NCBI GenBank assembly: GCA_018398765.1
Contig: JAHBMJ010001039.1
Span: 1 to 36,713, forward strand
Length of the DNA stretch: 36,713 bases
Source of the DNA: Chromera velia
Lineage: Eukaryota > Sar > Chromeraceae
Direction of reading: 5' to 3'
Part shown: positions 22,095 to 32,562 of the stretch, piece by piece
How positions within the stretch are numbered: position 1 is the first letter of the stretch
Layout of the letters: every line of letters begins with the position of its first letter
Program-made: the position numbers and the translations under genes
The notes under the pieces: generated by a model
The model's database searches: none
What the model was told of the DNA's origin: nothing
The model's input: the letters and a program-made list of their open reading frames with translations, nothing else

Positions 22095-22510
22095 GAAATT
22101 TAATAGAAATCTGATAGAAATCAATAGGAATCCTAGTAGAAATCTAATAGAAATATCATAGAAATCTCAATATAGAAACTAGTATAGAAATCAGGACCAA
22201 ATTTCTATAATTTATAGAAATCTCACCAGATTTCTATATTTCCCTATATAATTAGAAATAGATAGAAATTTGATAGAAATCCTATAGAAATAAGGGCCTG
22301 ATTTCTATTGATTTCTATATCGATTTCTATATATTTATAGAAATATATAGAAATCTGGTGAGCTAGATTTTTATAAATTATAGAAATTTGGTCCTGATTT
22401 CTATATTGAGATTTCTATAATATTTTTATTAGATTTCTATTGATTTCTATCATATTTCTATTAAATTTCTATGATAATAATTTCTATAAGATTTCTATGA
22501 CATTTCTACA
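22095..22510. repeat. Large palindrome (foldback) of TAGAAATC-type units
   Basis: The left half is built of TAGAAATC/ATAGAAATCT words and the right half of the inverse GATTTCTA. Long paired segments can be matched: CATAGAAATCTCAATATAGAAA (left, about 22161) with TTTCTATATTGAGATTTCTAT (right, about 22398); CAGGACCAAATTTCTATAA with TTATAGAAATTTGGTCCTG; and CTCACCAGATTTCTATAT (22222-22239) with ATATAGAAATCTGGTGAG (22345-22362). The centre is near 22292 and the arms are about 200 bases. No reading frame. Confidence 0.85.
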
Positions 22511-22711
22511 CAGTACGCTTAGGAGTTACTACCGGTCTTCTTAGGTCCTCTTTAGCCAGTAGCGAGTTACCGTCAGTTGAATTGGTAACCATGAGATGGT
22601 AACCGGTGGACTTAAAGGTGTGTACCACTAGTACCATTACTATGGTAGTTCAAGGAAAAACTCTGGTAAAAACAGTTGCTAGACCTATTTTAAAGCCTGA
22701 CCACTTAACTC

Positions 22712-23032
22712 AGTAGAAATATAGGGACTGTGTCCCTTGGTACGCCCTGGCCATTTTATTATCAGAAGGTTATTGGCTCCGTCAGATGGAGTGAGACTTC
22801 ATGGATCAGTTCACTATTTGCATTCATGCCTCTGTTTGGCTCAACTTTTGGTCTTTGTATTAATTGAATTCACTCTGCATGGATTTCTGCATACATGGAA
22901 GTATGAACAGAATTATTCATATACGCGAAATACGCGAATTACTCTCATACGGCGCGCGATACTTTTGCATGCCTGACATGGCCGGACACGCACACATACT
23001 GATGCCGCGCATGCATCATGTCAAATTTCACT
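22712..23032 (-). repeat. 3' LTR of the TR-GAG element
   Basis: 321 bases, partner of the LTR at 24862-25182. Contains the shared GGCGCGCGATAC and GCCGCGCATGCATCAT words. Adjoins the purine tract at 23033-23047. Confidence 0.88.
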
Positions 23033-23147
23033 CACCCCCCTCATTTTGGAGATGATTGTTCAATCACAAGATCGGAGAAATGAGTTCCAAAATTTGATGT
23101 ATGCAGGTTTGCTTTCATGAATTTGGTTTGACCAGTACCAACGCTCC

Positions 23148-23392
23148 GCAGTACTGTCAGAAACAATGACGCTCCACGCACTGTTTGTATTTCCTTCTGT
23201 GTTTGTGTTTCCATCAGTGTCGCTCCGCACTGTTCGTATATCAGTCAGTGACGCTCTGCACTGCCTGTCTAATTATCAGTGATGCCCTATACTGATTGAT
23301 TGTCTGGATGTGTATGTATACTTCCGTTTCACAGTGACGCCCTGCACTGTATGGTTAACTTCCTTCTCAGTGATGCCCTATACTGATTGACT
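23148..23392. repeat. Repeated small dyad CAGTGACGCYCTGCACTG, about six copies
   Basis: Variants of CAGTGACGCCCTGCACTG or CAGTGATGCCCTATACTG occur near 23163-23199, 23216, 23258, 23277, 23334 and 23369. Each has CAGTG at one end and CACTG (or TACTG) at the other, so each can form a small hairpin. They lie in the 3' noncoding part of the TR-GAG element, between the gag-like frame and the 3' LTR. Confidence 0.7.
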
Positions 23393-23501
23393 TTGTTGGA
23401 TGTGTGAATATGACTCCCTACACCCCCACACATGTATGCCTGATTGAAAAGAAGTGAAGAAGAGCTCCCTACACTCCCACTCAATCCCTCCATTGCTCTC
23501 T

Positions 23502-24819
23502 TTACCAGCTGTCTCCAGAGCCGGTTCCTTCCTCTACCTTTCCCAAAACCTCACCGACTCGGAAAGTCGGGTTCTCCACATCCCCCAATGCTTTTATGAA
23601 GGGAAATGAAGGTGCGGTCATCATGGCTGAATAGCTAAGAGGCACAGGGGGGCCTGCGGAATAGTTGCACATGTACGACGCCACGTGCGGAGCAGGCCTT
23701 TGTCCCCCCACTTGCGCACCCCCTCGTACTGGGGGTCCACCCCTTCTCCCCCTCGCTCTGCCTCTCTCTGCGTATTTCCTGCAGATATCAGGACATGCCC
23801 TCTCAAAGTGCCCAACTGATTTGCAATACACACACCAATGCTTCAGTCCCCTGCAGTCGTATCCTTTATCATGCCCCCCTTGTCGAGCATAACCGGGGCA
23901 CTCGTTTTATTGCTGCAGCTGCTTATTGCTCTCAGACTGGGGATTGAAGTTGGAATTGATGTTGAAGGACTCGGAGGCAGTTTGATATCCTCTATAGAAT
24001 CTTCCACCTTTTCCTTTTCCTGCGTTTCCACCTCTCCCCCCTCTGCCTCCGTGATTCAGGGGAGGGTTGCCAGTCCCACCAACATAGTTTGTACTTTTGA
24101 ACTCCCCGGTCACACGGATGGCTGCTGCTGCTGCTGGGTTTGGTTCGAGGTGACTGACTGTTACAAAGCTGTTGCAGTTTGTCTTGCCTACCATGGCTCT
24201 GCACTTATCCATTAGTTTGTCTGGGTTGTTGTACTGATCTTGGGTCATCTGTGTGGACCAGAGGACCTGGTAGTGGTTGGGGATGGACTTACGAACAGCA
24301 AGGGCTCTGGTACGATCGGTGGTATCATCCTCCGCACTGGCGTTTTTGGTCCGTTTGTTGAGGTTCTCGTACTTGACCACTACTTCTTGAAACAAGTAGA
24401 CCCCAAAACCCACATCAGCTGCTCTTGCCCATTCCTGATTGACTTCGTCTCTTTTCTGTTCGTCCACAAACTGGAGAGTGGTATAGATCTCAGAAATAAG
24501 GGCATCAATGCACTTCTTCCAGGAGATTGCCCGGTTTGGACCCGTGCCTGACTTTAACGTATTATCACCATCCTCTTTTCTCCTGTAGACAGTATCAGCT
24601 GCTGGACCTGCCTTCGGATGGTCCTGACATGCGAGCAATAACTGATTGAAATCCCATTATGTGCGCAACTTCCTCCTTTGTCTTGCCAAACAGTCTGACA
24701 TTGGAGTTTTGGATACACACTGTGCTCTTTCTCCACTTTTCTACGTTTCGATTAATAAAGAGATACTCCTCCAGAGGTTTCTTTGCTTCTTTCTTTGACT
24801 CTGATATTTCAGTCTCTAC
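23502..24819 (-). pseudogene. Gag-like protein with CCHC zinc knuckle, interrupted
   Basis: Read on the minus strand. An N-terminal frame from 24819 (ISESKKEAKKPLEEYLFINR..., KTKEEVAHIMGF) stops at 24595 but overlaps a second frame open from about 24638 (SWKKCIDALISEIYTTLQF, NHYQVLWSTQM, then Gly/Arg-rich RGGRGGNAGKGKGG). A TAA at about 23907 interrupts that frame, after which it continues into a zinc knuckle CVYCKSVGHFERAC (Cys-X2-Cys-X4-His-X4-Cys, about 23790-23831), an Arg/Gly-rich stretch and the end at 23502. So there is one frameshift and one in-frame stop. Helical gag core, RGG stretch and CCHC knuckle are the usual order for LTR-element gag. No pol follows. A programmed shift cannot be excluded, but decay is more likely. 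Confidence 0.72.
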
Positions 24820-24861
24820 TCAATCAACTGTTGTTCATCTGACTCTCGCTGGTAAGTCATC

Positions 24862-25182
24862 AGTAGAAATATAGGGACTGTGTCCCTTGGCACACCCTGG
24901 CTATTTTATTATCAGAAGGTTATTGGCTCCGTCAGATGGAGTGAGACTTCATGGATCAGTTCACTATTTGCATTCATGCCTCTGTTTGGCTCAACTTTTG
25001 GTCTTTATATTAATTGAATTCACTCTGCATAGATTTCTGTATATATGAAAGTATGAACAGAATTATTCATGCACGCAAAATATGCGAATTACTCTCATAC
25101 GGCGCGCGATACCTTTGCATGCCTAATATGGCCGGACACGCATACATACTGACGCCGCGCATGCATCATATTAAATTTCACT
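24862..25182 (-). repeat. 5' LTR of the TR-GAG element
   Basis: 321 bases, aligned without gaps to 22712-23032. About 19 differences by eye, which appear to be all transitions, most with A or T in this copy. Confidence 0.88.
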
Positions 25183-25187
25183 AACTC

Positions 25188-25496
25188 ATTAGCAGTCTAG
25201 TTAGCAGTTTAAAGCCCTGAAATGATCATACTCAAAAAATATATGCTATACATAGTGATATACTAGTTAGAGTTTAGTCATAAAATGATGAACATTGAAT
25301 TTTACTAGAATAAACTTTTAATGAATGCCAAAAATATGATTTTTACTCCTCTAAAATTAGTTTTATACGTTAAGTTTAACTCAGAATATGGTGAAATATG
25401 CCTGTTTTTAGCTACTACCACTACCATTGGAAGAGTACTACCATAACCACAAAATTGGTAACCGGGCGGCCTAGTAGCTGCCGGCCACCTAGTAAC
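25188..25496. other. AT-rich spacer between two element remnants
   Basis: No reading frame or exon. Short TACTACCAT and GGTAACCG words near 25420-25465 recur near 22560-22650 and 35880, suggesting a shared insertion context or an older repeat. Confidence 0.4.
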
Positions 25497-27080
25497 CGTC
25501 CTACTTTCGTTACTCCTAACCGTACTGTGTATAAGGGTTTCCTTGACGGCCGTCTTGTTAACATCTACGTTAGAACTCCTTCCGTTGCGGGAATCAACAC
25601 AGTCTGTCTTTTCATTATGTTCACAAGTATGGAGATGGGAGCGGCGGATGTCACCGCTGCTTTCTTGACCTCCAAGGACCATAAGGCCGAACGGGTCAGC
25701 GCGACTCTGCCCTCTGTCCTGCTTCGAGTTCTTGAGGAAAACCCCTTCAAGGACATCCCTGACGAGAAGTACGAGGAGCTGAAAATGATGGTGGCCAGGT
25801 ATAAGCCTGGGGGCACGTATTTGGTAGAGATCTAGGTAGAGATGGGCCTCTACGGGTTGCTTTGTATGGCCCAGCTTTTCGATCACAAGTTGGAAGGTGT
25901 GTGTAAAGAGCTGGGATGAGCTGGGGTTCAAGCGGGTAGACACGGCCATCACAGTCAAGGCTCCCCCAGAGGGAGGGAGAGCCTAAGCTATCGTCATGAA
26001 TTGGATAGACGATTTGCTGATTGGAGCTCCTCCGAAGGAGCATAAAGTCCTTCAAGAGACCCTCAACAAGAGGTTGGGTTTTGGTTCCGTGTGTGTGATT
26101 GGGGAGGGATCTGAGATGAAGTTTTGAAATTCTGAAGTGGACATCTCCAGGGTCTCCACGGGGGAGATCCACCTCTCTCAGGTCTTGTACCTCGAAAACA
26201 CAGACTCCGCTCCTCTCTGGGAGATTTTGAAGGAGAAACGTCCAAGCAAGCCATAGAAGGGTTTAGACGGCAAGAGTGCTGAGCCCTCCACCGAGGAAGA
26301 GGTCGACAGCCAGTATGAGAAGTCGATTGAATCTCATGCTGGGGTTGGCAGTCTACACTGAGTCTGCAGTGGGGGGTGAAGATGAATCCGCTCCGTACAG
26401 TGTGGGGCCACACAGTTGCATAGTTGATTTTGAAACCCTCCAGATGTGTCTTCAAGACGGTCGTGCGCATCATCGAGATGCTAAAGGCGGCTAAAGGGGC
26501 ACCCTGACAAGCGGGTCTTCACGAGCGTGGGGCTCGTGCCCGTTGTGTACGCGTACTTTGATGCAGCGTTCAAGTTCGCGACCTGCGCTGCACGGTTGAG
26601 GTATGTTGTCAGGATTCTGCACTTGATTGAGTTGTAAGGGGACCTTCGGTCCCTCCTGGAGAACTGGATCGCGTGGGCTACCAAGAGAGTGGGAAGGAAG
26701 GTCGGGTCTTCTACCGCCGGGGAGGTACTCGCTTTTGAGTTTCTTCTCAAGAACTTCTACGGTATCGTTGCCCTTATGAAGGCAATATGGGGCCTTAAGA
26801 AGGTCCGTATGATTGTTTACACGGACTTCGGCCCCCTTTACGACCAGTTCCGGTCTAGAAAGGCCCAGACTAATATAACCATGCAGGGCGTTTTGGAGTG
26901 GTGCATTCAGGAAATGCGTGTCATGGGGGCAGATCTCCAGTAGATTGTATGGGCAAGGAATGTGACAAACGTGATAACTAAGTGCACCCTCCCGGGCAGA
27001 TCTTCAGTAGATTGTATGGGCAAGGAACGTGACAAACGTGATAACTAAGTGCACCCTCCCTAGTGGGGAGTTGGCATGAA
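25497..27080 (+). pseudogene. Decayed Ty1/copia pol remnant: reverse transcriptase to RNase H
   Basis: Recognisable copia pieces in order, with stops and frameshifts between them. RT start: VYVRTPS-like (IYVRTPSVAGINTVCLFIMF), then MEMGAADVTAAFLTS, matching the catalytic-Asp strand; then LYGLLCMAQLFDHKLEGV; then the active-site turn WIDDLLIGAP (Asp-Asp at 26008-26013, in place of the usual YVDD). RNase H: VVYAYFDAAFKFATC at about 26545, SSTAGEVLAFEFLLKNFYGI at about 26707, MIVYTDFGPLYDQFRS, and the closing VWARNVTNVITKC. In-frame stops occur at about 25833, 25984, 26126 and 26636. Integrase, protease and gag are not seen, and no LTRs were found for it. Confidence 0.75.
26927..27060. repeat. 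67-bp direct tandem duplication, two copies
   Basis: Units 26927-26993 and 26994-27060 are adjacent and nearly identical (GATCTCCAG versus GATCTTCAG; GGAATGTG versus GGAACGTG), each ending AAGTGCACCCTCCC. It duplicates the last codons of the copia RNase H remnant. Confidence 0.9.
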
Positions 27081-27393
27081 TCCGGCGGCGTGGAACTTCT
27101 GGAGGGGAAGGGTGTGGGGCCTTTTCTTTCTTTCTTTTGTGTTCTATTTCTGTTGTCTTCTCTTAAAGTTTCCTTTCTCAGGGCCTTCTGTCATCCTTTT
27201 GTAGACAGTCGTGTATAAGGTTTGTCTTCCACTCGGGGTGGGGACGACTAGGGTTTAGGTACGGGCATGAAAGGAGTTAGATAGGCCAGAGGTACGGTTC
27301 GTTCCTTTTATCCGCTTCTCTCTCTCGTTATTCTATCTTCTCAGATAGGCGACTAGATGGGGAGGTGACAAGAAAGAGGGGCAGGAAACAAGA

Positions 27394-27436
27394 GGTCTCC
27401 TGCTGGGTGGGTGTGGGCTCAGTCAGGCAGGAGACC
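27394..27436. repeat. 10-bp perfect inverted repeat
   Basis: GGTCTCCTGC at 27394-27403 and GCAGGAGACC at 27427-27436, with a 23-base loop. Confidence 0.7.
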
Positions 27437-28463
27437 AAGAAGAGTTAGGCAGGAAAGCAAGAAAGACAGAGGAATGGGTCCCCTCTCTCTACACCCTTCC
27501 GTAACCCCCCGTTTCCATATATGTATGGTAGTTGTCTTGTTCTGTTTCGTCCTATTTATGTCCGTGTATGTGTGTTTAACTTCACCGTTCTGATGTAGAT
27601 AACATACGTGCATCTGCGTTATGGGTAAACTTCCCCCGGCAAAGCATCCACTGCTCGGGCAATGCATAAGGTCCCTCAATAAGCGGGCCCAAATTTTATG
27701 TAAACCGAGTATTAATTTTTGGGGCAGCTCAGGTGGAACGGACGAGCATAGACCGTTTAAGGTCACATACGTAGGGTGTATAGGCGGGTGAATTCGATAT
27801 TCATGAGGAGGCATTACCTTGTCTGCCTGTTTCTATGGTCCTGCACTCCGTGTCCGGTGCCCATCTGCATAAAAGGTCTTCATGCGCAAGAAACAAACGG
27901 GCTGTTTTCGCGGTGAAGGTGAATGCCCAATACACTTAAACACTTCGATCCCTGTATGCTTTCCCTCCTTCGTTTTGAGCAGCACAGGCCTGGCCAGACC
28001 AGTTAGGCAACCTGAAATAATGTTGTCAGCTGGCATGAGGGGCGTGAATGAACGTTCGAGGCAGGAGGAGGACAAACCCTGCAGCTCTTAAGTCGTGTTT
28101 GTGTCCGTTAGTGAACTGGCTGCCTGTCTGCAAGCTGTTGCGCTGATGGAGTTTGCTTGTTGCCTGACCGGCGCTTTGATTTATACTTTCATCTCCCTCC
28201 CTGTCAGGGATTTGCATCACCTCCGAGTGAATCTACGGGAGTTTGTAGATAGAAAGGGGAGAGGGTGCTCACGGGGAGCATCACGTCTGGCAGATGGCAG
28301 CTTCGGCAGGGGGGAAGACCGCTGTACACACACCAAACCTTTTTGTCTCTTTGTCTCTTCTTTCTCTTCTCACAGCGCTTCAGTAGGACCGCAAGGGCAG
28401 TTTACATTCATGAAGGAATCTTTCTATACAGATAGTGAAGTGCTGTGAGAAGAGAGACACGAT

Positions 28464-28484
28464 CCAAGTGCAGGGAGCACTTGG
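28464..28484. repeat. 8-bp hairpin CCAAGTGC/GCACTTGG
   Basis: Perfect 8-base stem with a 5-base loop (AGGGA). It could be chance; no T run follows. Confidence 0.5.
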
Positions 28485-30310
28485 GTGAGAATGAGAGCTC
28501 AAGTGTGTTGTGAGCGTTTCTTTCCTCTGTCGGCATCTCATCCTACCTGAAGCCTATCCTCCGCTGTGGGAGGACCCCCCCTGGTCAGGTTAAGGATGAG
28601 TGTAAGTCCGGGTATGTTCTGTTTTGTTGGTTTGTATTTATTGAAATCCTCTCCCCAGGAGGTCAAAAGAGTGTGTGGTGGCTCTCCTGCGTTTTATTTG
28701 TTTCTACAAGGTATGTGTGAAGGGGTAGTGGATGCCTTGGGGGCCGCACCTTCCTAAAAGGGCAGTTCATTTGCATATGTTTGTTTACTCTCTCTCTCTC
28801 TTCTTTGTTTGGATTTCCGCACGGCCCGGGGAAGCTCGTCACATCATAGGGGCGTGCATGAACGGTGGGCGCTAGCCAGGTGTGGGCGTCTTCGGGTTTT
28901 CCTTTTTAATTCCTATTTCATAGATGGAAAGGAACAGGGTTGGAAGGCTTTCCTGTCCAGGACCTATTTATGGAGGCAAAGTCTTTTTGCAGTCGTATTT
29001 TTTCTTTGAGCTACCGATTGGCGTTAAGGAGGCTTGTGATGCCGACGCCCTAACACATGGCCGACCCGAACTAGAGTAGGGTGGGTAAGGCAAGCAAAAC
29101 ATTTTCCCTCTTCTATATGGATGGTCGCGGGGGCCATCCACACATACCGTCTGTTCGAGTGTGTGAAAGAAGGACAAGAGGTACTGGGGGAAGGTGGTAA
29201 AGATTTTGCTTTTGATAGGCCTGTTCTAAAAGATTGGGTCTCCTTGCCATATCAGGGCCTGCTAAGACTGTCAAAAGCTCTTAGTTTTAAATGAACTGCA
29301 TTATGGTTTGCATGAGGAATGCTTGTATTTAATTTGTTTGCCTTTCTTTCTTTTATTTCTTTCGTACATTCAGAGCAGGGTCCATCTGAAGAAGGAAGCA
29401 TAGCAGGTAGCGTGGGGCTCCTGTATGCTAGATCTCATCGAGTTTCTACATGTGGGGCAGGGCTCCATCTGAAGGCAGATAGGCTGTGTATCCCATGCAT
29501 TTGTTAGCATAAGAAAGCATGAGCTGGGAGCTTGTGTTCTTTTGTACTATTCCTTTCGTTCTCCTGGTATGGTTTCGTTTTTCCCTCCAGCCCGGTCGGC
29601 TGGATTCCCTTTCCATTTTGCCCTAGATTTTGCCTTGCACATACGTGAGCCAGGTGTGCTCCCACTTGTTAACGGATAATAAATGCCATTGGCATCTAGA
29701 GAGGACGATGTGTGAGGGCATGAGATAAAGAAATGAAGAGAAAACTCGGCGGTGAATGATGCATGAGTAATTCTTTTGTGTTTATGCTGTGTTGGTTGGG
29801 AAGAAAAGTAGTCTCCGTTTCGGGTGTGGGGAAAGGGGAGGACTTATAGCAATCCCTTCCCTGCATATCTTCTGATGTGTAGGCGTTTCAAGCTGGGGGT
29901 GTACAAGGCACGTCCCGGCGTGGCTACATCCAACTAATGAGCGCACGTTTTGGGTTACTGGTCGTAGTGGCGGGGCAGCGTTCGGGTAGTTCGGGGGAAG
30001 CCGTATTTTTGTAACTTGCTTGTAGGAGGAGCGTTGCTTCTTGCTGCATGGCCTCTAAATCTGTGCTTGATACAGGAGCCTCCTGTAGCAATTGCCTGTT
30101 TGTATATGCAGATTACCCTGTCTGCATATAGTAGTCTTTTAGTCAAAAGGCGGACGCTCCCATTAGACAGCCAGTTATGGTGACTGGCATGCAATGGTTG
30201 AGCGTCAGGAAAAGAGGAAAAGGAAAATTGGGGAGCTGGGTGATTGATGATGATGATGATAAGGTGACTTAACCCGCCAGCTATCATGTCCCAATGGCAA
30301 AGGGCAGTTT

Positions 30311-30361
30311 GTGAGCATTCATATCATATTATAAGCTAGGAGCATGCTAGCGAATGCTCAC
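30311..30361. repeat. 10-bp perfect inverted repeat GTGAGCATTC/GAATGCTCAC
   Basis: Arms 30311-30320 and 30352-30361 around a 31-base AT-rich spacer. Confidence 0.7.
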
Positions 30362-30755
30362 CTAAAGCGGCCGAACTTTAGGACTACTAGCTAGCAAAAC
30401 ACTGCTCCCTAGGATCGATCAGTCCGGTCCTAGGCATGCAGGAATGAGGGCACTGGCCTTTCGGGCATCCCTCTGAAGAAGAAGCGAGAAGTACCGCCTT
30501 ACCCGCTCCTCAGCCTGCCCCACCCCCCTACCTCCTCGGGCTTCCTGTCTCTCTCTGTGCTCATACACTTCTTCTATCGATATATGCTCCAGTCACCTAT
30601 ACCAGAGATCACTCAGTCTCCCCCGCGGCACCTCCGTTCGGACACAAGTTGTCAGACGGTGAATCGGATCGTCAATCAATTTCTCCCAACTTTTTTCTTC
30701 ACAGGCTTTGCAAATTGATTCAACCCTCCCCCCATGGTTTGCCCCCCCTTCAACA

Positions 30756-31838
30756 ATGGCACACAACAAAAGGCGGAAAACTGCCCCGGGGGAACATAAG
30801 AAGTGCTTGGGGAGAGGTTCCGCCGAGGCAGACTATGAGCCTCCCTTCCCCTCTACCAAGCTTCCGAAAACCAATTTTGTAAGACGTTGGCTGCTACTAT
30901 TCTCCTTCTGATATTCGGTCAGGCAAGTAGACAGAGGAAAAGACACGCTCGCATGTATTCCTTGTCTCCCCTGCCTTCCCCCTCTCCTTTCTGTGATGGA
31001 GACCAGGTTTCCCCAGTCCCCCATCCATTCGTTCACTTCTTTGTTTCTTGCTCCCCTTCTCAGCTTGCTATCTAATGTTCTGAAATCGACCTCATCTGGT
31101 TCATCTTCCAGGAGGGTAGGACTGACGGGTTGCACAAGCTTCTTTATAAACCTCGACGCCCTTAACTCCCCCCTCATGTGGCATGCCCACAATGCTTGAG
31201 ACAAAGCCAATATCGAGCAGGGGAGAGACTTCTCAAATACCCCCCCACTCTGATACTGAGAATCTCTCTCATGGGCCTCAGCCCAATGGCTGCAAGGGTA
31301 GGAAACATAAAAGAATTCCAAGGCAGACGGAGAGACTAACGTACAAAACGAAGCTGGAGGGAGTCTAAGTATCGGATATCAGATTCTTGAATGGGGAGAG
31401 CTTCAAGGGAATAGGTGGCGGCGGGCTCCCACATCCCCTTGAAAAGGGACATGCGACTATGGGGGGAGAGCATACCTATTGACGCACACAGACCCACAGC
31501 CCCCTAAACTCCCTTTTCTGCGGCTTCAAGTCTGGTGGTCACAGACTTGTAAGGGTTTGCAGCAGAAAAAACCTGACAGCCAAGATATCTGTAACTCTCT
31601 ACCCACTCGACCGTCCGAACATGGAAACGAATTTCATCTACCTCCCCTCATCAGAATTAAAGATAGCTCTTTTCTTAAAAAACGATTAAGGAAAGATTTT
31701 TTCTCATGCTTCCCGATTCCTCCTCGTCAGAGGGGGGTGTGTTATGCTGCGTGCTCCATAGTCTTTCTTCGAGGGCTCGGGAGGGGGTGTATGAAAGTAA
31801 ACGACGGTCCCGTTCCTGATCGGATTCGCGGAGGATGA
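30756..31838 (+). other. Doubtful coding remnants, both strands open
   Basis: On the plus strand an ATG at 30756 opens a basic 51-codon frame (MAHNKRRKTAPGEHKK...). It is followed by other short frames: 31183-31368, basic and Gln/Lys-rich, and 31479-31838. On the minus strand a 162-codon frame covers 30833-31321, containing RASRFIKKLVQPVSPTLLED. I recognise no family on either strand. A decayed element gag would fit the basic composition and the setting, but this is a guess. Confidence 0.2.
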
Positions 31839-32560
31839 ATTTCGGTCCCGGCCTTTCCATTCGTCCCTTCGCCCCGAGCCAGAGAAAAGAGTGACACACG
31901 CACGTGGCAGCCCGTCCATATGAGGTGGCGGGGCGCCTACGACAGACTCTGAAGTATGCATGTTGTGAGTTCCATGGTAATATGATGGTATGGCCTGCAT
32001 GCACTTTGGCGTGAGAAATACACCTGAGGCACTCACCGTGGTGGTCTGTGCTCCAGGCCTTCATATTAGACTTAATTAGGCCGATGGTGCGGTTATGTCA
32101 TGGGAGGCTTCAGAATTAATTTTGGTCGAATTAATTTCTAGACAGTCAGACAGACATGCACGGCCGTTTCTGTTGATCTGTCCGAGTGAGAGATAGGACC
32201 TAGGGATTGACAGAGCTTCATGTGTAGGAATTGTACTGTGCCCTATATATGTCTCTGTGGTTTTTTTATGCTCTGAGTATTGCACGAGGCCAGTAGCAGA
32301 AGCTATCTGTGGACTGTGGGGGTTCATAGACTTTCTGTCTGATGAATAGACTGATCAAATAATTATTTCCATCCATCTGTATCGGTCTAGACGAGTACGT
32401 TTGGTCAACGTATTCGCTGTGGTCCTCTACTAGGAGAGGGCCAGGTATTCAGAAGTATAACAGTTTGAGGAAACCTCTAGAAAGGCTAGAGGATCGGCAC
32501 GGGAGGGCCCATAGGATTCTACAGGAGGAATCTTGAGAGAGGTGACACTCTACTTTTCAG
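31839..32560. other. No gene recognised
   Basis: A minus-strand frame overlaps 31675-32064, without motif. The rest becomes AT-rich toward the palindrome at 32563. Confidence 0.4.
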
Positions 32561-32562
32561 TG

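Larger units (their letters stand above)
22712..25182 (-). mobile_element. Complete non-autonomous LTR retrotransposon carrying only gag (TR-GAG type)
   Basis: Two direct repeats of exactly 321 bases (22712-23032 and 24862-25182) flank 1829 internal bases. The element is bordered by a perfect 5-base target duplication AACTC (22707-22711 and 25183-25187). The LTR ends are inverted-like (AGTAGAAAT ... ATTTCACT). The gag-like frame is on the minus strand, so the 5' LTR is the right one. A purine-rich tract on the minus strand (complement of 23033-23047, AAAATGAGGGGGGTG) abuts the left, 3' LTR, as expected for second-strand priming. No protease, integrase, reverse transcriptase or RNase H lies inside, so movement would need an outside helper. 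Confidence 0.88.
27081..30648. other. Long stretch with no recognised gene
   Basis: Mixed composition. Short open frames are present (for example near 27882-28091, 28095-28448, 28809-29009) but none has a recognisable motif or convincing partner exons. Inverted repeats able to form hairpins lie at 27394-27436, 28464-28484 and 30311-30361. GAGCAGGGTCCATCTGAAG-like words repeat near 29375 and 29455. A GAT triplet run lies at 30242-30258. I see no tRNA or rRNA. Confidence 0.5.

Noticed and set aside
27081..30300. Possible tRNA or small RNA genes among the hairpins
   Set aside because: No cloverleaf, A/B box pair or known small-RNA motif could be matched. The inverted repeats are short.
30833..31321. 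Minus-strand frame of 162 codons
   Set aside because: No recognised motif. The plus strand is also largely open here and neither strand has convincing splice partners. Kept only as a doubtful remnant.
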